This document shows positions 6,901 to 8,642 of a DNA stretch of 8,642 nt, in pieces. The stretch is from positions 1 through 8,642 of the forward strand of contig JAFUDL010000196.1 of assembly GCA_017459225.1 (NCBI GenBank), given 5' to 3'. The DNA is from Kiritimatiellia bacterium (GTDB lineage: Bacteria; Verrucomicrobiota; Kiritimatiellia; RFP12; UBA1067). The stretch's first letter is position 1. Every line of letters starts with the position of its first letter. The position numbers were made by a program, and so were the translations under genes. The notes below the pieces were generated by a model. The model was not told the origin of the DNA and ran no database searches. It saw only the letters and a program-made list of their open reading frames with translations.

Positions 6901-8642
6901 CGGCGGCCGCGGTTTCGTCGTCGAACGAGAACGTCACCGTGTCGGCCGGCTTCGCGGGCCAGCGCATCAGGCACATTCCCTCGGCGAGCTGGCGTCCGCG
7001 CAGGTCTATCTTGACGGCTGCGTCCGCGGCGAAGGTGATCGTCGTCATGGCGGCCGTGGCGCCTATGTTCTTGCCCATTGTGTTGAACACGGCGTCGCGC
7101 CCGCGCAGATCAAGCGTGGAGCCGTTCTGCATCTCGCAGCCATGGAAGTAGTCTGTGTTCGGCCTGAGCGTTCCGAACACCTGCATTCCCTGCGTGTCGT
7201 TGGCGCTTGTGTCGGCCGCCGCGGTGTTGAACGTGCATTCGCCGAGCTTCAGCACTCCGCAGTTGGAGTTGAGACGCAGCTGGCCGTTGACGATCACGTT
7301 CGCGGCGGTGAAGTCGGAGCTCTCGCCGTGGTAGAATTCGGTGATTCCGTTCAATATCAGCGTGCCCGCCTTGGCGGTGGTGTTCACGATGTAGAAGGTA
7401 CCGGTGGAGCGAATCGAGAGCGTGTGCCCGCCAAGGTCGAGAGGCGCGAGCGCGTAGCCGCCGTTGAGGATGCCGTACACGCTGCTTCCGGTGTCTATCA
7501 CCGAATCGGCGCCCACGCGCACGTCGGCAATCATCGCCTTCGTCCATGCGCTCGCGGTAGAGACGGAGCTTGTGACGGTGCCGCCGTCGAGGAAAAACTT
7601 GTAGTCGGCGGCATGGTCGATGGTGCCGCGCATGTCGAGCCACGCGCCAGTGCCCACATGTATCTCGCCGCCAGCCGCGCCCATTCGGTGGGAAGTTCCA
7701 TTGGCCATTGACATCACCATGCCCTCGCGTATGTCGAGGCCGCCGGTGTAGAGCTGGTTGTCGAGAGCGGCCGCGTATGCGCCTACGCCGCTCTTCACCA
7801 GCTTCACGTTGCCCTGCACTTGCATGAGGCTGTTCGTAACGGATTCCGCGAGATCCAGGCGCAGCTCGCCAACGGTCACCGCGGAGTTTGTGACCACCGC
7901 CGGCGCGTCTATCGCGCCAAGGCGCAGGTTGTGTCCGTTGAGGTCGATCGTCTTGCCGTAACGCTCCGCGCCGAGCGAGCTCCAGTCCTCGTCGCTCTCG
8001 AGCGTGATGGTGGAATCGGCCCGGCCCACGGACTTGAACGGCTGCGTGCCGATGTTGGGGAGGAACACGCCCGTCTGCGTCTCGAACACGCCGCACTTCG
8101 AAATCACGTCCACGGCCTCCGAGTCGAGCGCCGGCACGTACTCGCGCACAAGCTTGCCCGCGGCGTTGTACACGCGGAAGTAGAAGAACCTGTAGTACGC
8201 CCAGTTGCCCATCTTGGTGCTTGGCGAGAGAGCCATTCCGCCCGTGTGCGAGGCGAAAAGCGTTATCAGGCTTCCTGGCGTGTAGACGGTTGTGTTGGAC
8301 ATTGTGAGCACGGTCTCGCCGTTCACCTTGCACTCGCGCGTGCCGTAGTCAACCGAGACGACGTAGTCGGCGTTCTTCTCGACAGTGTACGAAGCCGAGG
8401 TCTGGCTGGCATTGCGGTCGAAGCGGAAAGAAGAGCCGTTGATGATGAAGCCGCAGCTGGCGTTGCTGCCGGTGCCTACGCCGCGCGAGCAGTAGAGGCA
8501 TTGCGTGTTCCCGGATGATGTCGTCCGCAGCGATATCTCGAAGCGGTCTGTGCACTGCGGCACATAGTCCGTCATCACCCACTGCGCGCCAGATGCCTCC
8601 ACCCAGTCGAGAGGGACGTAGCGCGCGGGCATTTCGCCCTGC
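3992..8642 (-). CDS. Giant LamG / F5-8C / beta-strand-repeat surface protein (gene B), 5' end outside window, ended by an in-frame amber
   Basis: The frame is open from the right edge to TAG at 3992-3994. The first ATG (8632) is probably not the start: three sense codons (Q-G-E) precede it, no signal peptide follows, and it falls just at the edge of a LamG-like domain. Numbered from that ATG: 5-195, LamG-like; 275-308, passenger-associated beta-strand repeat; 309-500, solenoid; 502-593, cap with F-D-D-E-T-A-A-A-G; 604-700, module head W-T-G-A-A-G-D-G..A-N-P-A-N-W; 710-855, F5/8 type C-like; 882-916, beta-strand repeat; 917-1105, solenoid; 1107-1202, cap; 1211-1312, second W-T-G head; 1317-1490, LamG-like; 1537-1546, start of a third beta-strand repeat, cut by the stop. 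No enzyme motif was seen. A secreted, glycan-binding or adhesive role is inferred. The true product probably continued to 3044. Confidence 0.85.
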   Translation of the reverse strand, partial: QGEMPARYVPLDWVEASGAQWVMTDYVPQCTDRFEISLRTTSSGNTQCLYCSRGVGTGSNASCGFIINGSSFRFDRNASQTSASYTVEKNADYVVSVDYGTRECKVNGETVLTMSNTTVYTPGSLITLFASHTGGMALSPSTKMGNWAYYRFFYFRVYNAAGKLVREYVPALDSEAVDVISKCGVFETQTGVFLPNIGTQPFKSVGRADSTITLESDEDWSSLGAERYGKTIDLNGHNLRLGAIDAPAVVTNSAVTVGELRLDLAESVTNSLMQVQGNVKLVKSGVGAYAAALDNQLYTGGLDIREGMVMSMANGTSHRMGAAGGEIHVGTGAWLDMRGTIDHAADYKFFLDGGTVTSSVSTASAWTKAMIADVRVGADSVIDTGSSVYGILNGGYALAPLDLGGHTLSIRSTGTFYIVNTTAKAGTLILNGITEFYHGESSDFTAANVIVNGQLRLNSNCGVLKLGECTFNTAAADTSANDTQGMQVFGTLRPNTDYFHGCEMQNGSTLDLRGRDAVFNTMGKNIGATAAMTTITFAADAAVKIDLRGRQLAEGMCLMRWPAKPADTVTFSFDDETAAAGIAPFVADDGLYYGGGETAAYPNTATWTGAAGDGDIANPANWACVNQAGAALANALPGKMTDVVLTGDFAFNVPPGASLEYGRILCEDARLSADCDWRGLGAAKIDGTLDLNSHTLRVAGLDGNGAITSSFDLTKPEAERATSTTTFYNGVAANLFSNNFERQGDTVHRVISTYANLPIVVDYDFGEATLVTAYKIHVGPVADSELQRAPKAWTFSGSDDGENWTVLDERTSETGWTHWECRTFTFQNSTAYRRYRISITDSVLPSNGYVEFVQLEYGLAETGFGTVCFEVPAGEVAVLNARIDGNVRLVKEGEGEMLAKKARQTYNMGTEIAEGNVRFGTGDAPLGRSKVKIGTGARLDVDSYYNTTHGTYNLDLAGTLSVTNGVVMNTFKFGNITLSGDATILGSDKEVYFSYCGVAPGILALNGHTLTFSSNGFVALGQWVDDGSGGKLVFTGDGARFETTAAGSYGPAGLDVMVTGGAALKEFNNYNIGGLTYDAAKWQLNSTACKLFVNGMFRPDAMYPALTMCNGSTLDLSQKTDVWNSEGVPAVAGTGNPREYDGPGLVSFAEGATVKVDVHGRSLAQGDMIVSWTEKPTGVTFVFDDETAAAGVAPIAGNTGLFYGNAGAVEVATWTGAAGDGNLANPANWSCVDISGAAVQNGLPHSGAIVHISGTASLQVPAADSLPCAKVVFDDFVLAADCDLRGLDLSTAEGSVDLAGHKLYVSSLGGEFTIADRRGYEILDYVAVPAGAWVNTGYTPNCTDRMQTKVRLDNTSGNKNIYCSRTQSGKTIVRTFSCFAIGSKFRFDRNSGTVNASPTINTTTDYELEANGATLRATVNGGSAVNMPSGDFTPGSALILFASHTSAPGTGVDNKFVGRCYYFRIYNKDGVLLHEYLPARRINDGAAGLLDTCTGTLLQSGTGTLTVEGNVLGYRGTDPGELHVDVPDGKVVENYGTVITGNLKLFKEG
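4163..4684 (-). other. LamG-like domain, copy in module 3 of gene B
   Basis: Residues about 1317-1490 open with Y-E-I-L-D-Y-V-A-V-P-A-G-A-W-V-N-T-G-Y-T-P-N-C-T-D-R. They contain Y-C-S-R, F-R-F-D-R-N and L-F-A-S-H-T, and end Y-Y-F-R-I-Y-N-K-D-G ... E-Y-L-P-A-R ... G-L-L-D-T-C-T-G. The domain is collinear with copy 1 over its whole length. Confidence 0.65.
4955..5009. repeat. 55-bp direct repeat, copy in module 3 head
   Basis: Partner of 6776-6830, in the same reading frame, at a distance of 1821 bp, about one module length. Many differences fall at third codon positions, which suggests that the protein sequence is under selection. Confidence 0.85.
6067..6505 (-). other. F5/8 type C (discoidin)-like domain in module 2 of gene B
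   Basis: Residues about 710-855. After I-V-V-D-Y-D-F-G and the strand Y-K-I-H-V-G come P-K-A-W-T-F-S-G-S-D-D-G-E-N-W-T-V-L-D-E-R, then T-F-T-F-Q-N-S-T-A-Y-R-R-Y-R-I-S-I-T, then a closing strand F-V-Q-L-E-Y-G. 'P-x-x-W-x-x-x-G-S-x-D-G-x-x-W' followed by 'Y-R-x-Y-R' is the hallmark of the F5/8 C / CBM32-like galactose-binding fold. Glycan binding is likely for the family; the ligand here is unknown. Confidence 0.75.
6776..6830. repeat. 55-bp direct repeat, copy in module 2 head
   Basis: This stretch encodes the W-T-G ... N-P-A-N-W head of module 2. It matches 4955-5009 at 44 of 55 bases by hand count, without gaps and in the same orientation and frame. It shows that the heads of modules 2 and 3 share a common origin at DNA level. 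Confidence 0.85.
6854..8642 (-). repeat. Gene B module 1 (LamG-like + beta-strand repeat + solenoid + cap)
   Basis: At least 1789 bp; its head lies beyond the edge. The order is LamG-like domain, N-V-K-L-V-K-S-G-V-G repeat start, Y-T-G-G repeat middle, solenoid with D-L-G-G-H-T-L-S-I, and cap Q-N-G-S-T-L-D-L ... F-S-F-D-D-E-T-A-A-A-G-I-A-P ... G-L-Y-Y-G-G. The same order recurs in modules 2 and 3, with a different binding domain in module 2. Confidence 0.75.
8048..8620 (-). other. LamG-like domain, copy 1 in gene B
   Basis: Landmarks shared with the copy in module 3: W/Y-V at the opening, Y-x-P-x-C-T-D-R, Y-C-S-R, a further Cys before a strand, S-x-F-R-F-D-R-N, T-P-G-S-x-x-x-L-F-A-S-H-T, Y-F-R-V/I-Y-N-x-x-G and E-Y-V/L-P-A. 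This is a ConA-like lectin fold of the kind that opens many surface proteins of gut anaerobes with 'Y-I-E-x-x-G-x-Q-Y-I-x-T'. The ligand is unknown, and the shared cysteines suggest a disulfide. Confidence 0.65.

Noticed and set aside
7110..8333. Minus-strand 407-codon frame in another phase within gene B
   Set aside because: Its composition is dominated by Arg, His and Gly, typical of an off-frame reading of GC-rich DNA. The gene B frame has conserved domains here.
8630..8632. ATG at 8632 as the true start of gene B
   Set aside because: The frame is open upstream to the edge, no ribosome-binding site is convincing in the few bases left, and no signal peptide follows although the protein is clearly of secreted type.

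Overview
The window holds parts of two very large, secreted, multi-domain surface-type proteins, both on the minus strand and each cut by a window edge. No metabolic, replication, RNA or mobile-element gene is visible. The sequence is GC-rich, with G/C at most third codon positions. The protein style suggests an uncultured Verrucomicrobiota/Kiritimatiellota/Lentisphaerota-type bacterium, possibly from a gut or another polysaccharide-rich habitat. That style is LamG-like lectin folds, passenger-associated beta-strand repeats, 'WTG..GDG..NP.NW' motifs and an InlB-type B-repeat. The taxonomic guess is inference from protein style only; there is no marker gene.

Right part (8642 down to 3044): one giant gene, called B here, whose 5' end lies beyond the right edge. 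It consists of three modules of about 1.8-2.0 kb. Each carries a presumed ligand-binding domain (LamG-like in modules 1 and 3, F5/8 type C-like in module 2), then a passenger-associated beta-strand repeat, a beta-solenoid stretch and a conserved cap (N-G-x-x-L-D-L ... F-x-x-D-D-E). An amber TAG at 3992-3994 interrupts the reading frame inside the beta-strand repeat of module 3. The frame then stays open for 315 more codons, which contain the expected solenoid and cap, up to a TGA at 3044-3046. The gene is therefore broken by one nonsense codon, recoded, or affected by a sequencing error.

Junction (2892-3043, 152 bp): a strong 13-bp hairpin (2969-2998) suits termination of gene B. It is followed at once by a promoter-like pair, TTGACA and TAAAAT, for the next gene. 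The -35 hexamer lies in a 14-bp unit that is present twice in tandem. A good AGGAG ribosome-binding site lies 9 nt before the next start codon.

Left part (2891 down to 1): gene A is open for 963 codons and runs off the left edge. In order it encodes a signal peptide, a divergent copy of the LamG-like domain seen in gene B, a divergent InlB B-repeat, a galactose-binding-like jelly roll, a second and more classical LamG domain, and the start of a beta-solenoid. Both genes look like exported glycan-binding or adhesion proteins built from one shared domain pool. The terminator and promoter between them suggest separate transcription. Ligands, anchoring and export route cannot be read from this window.
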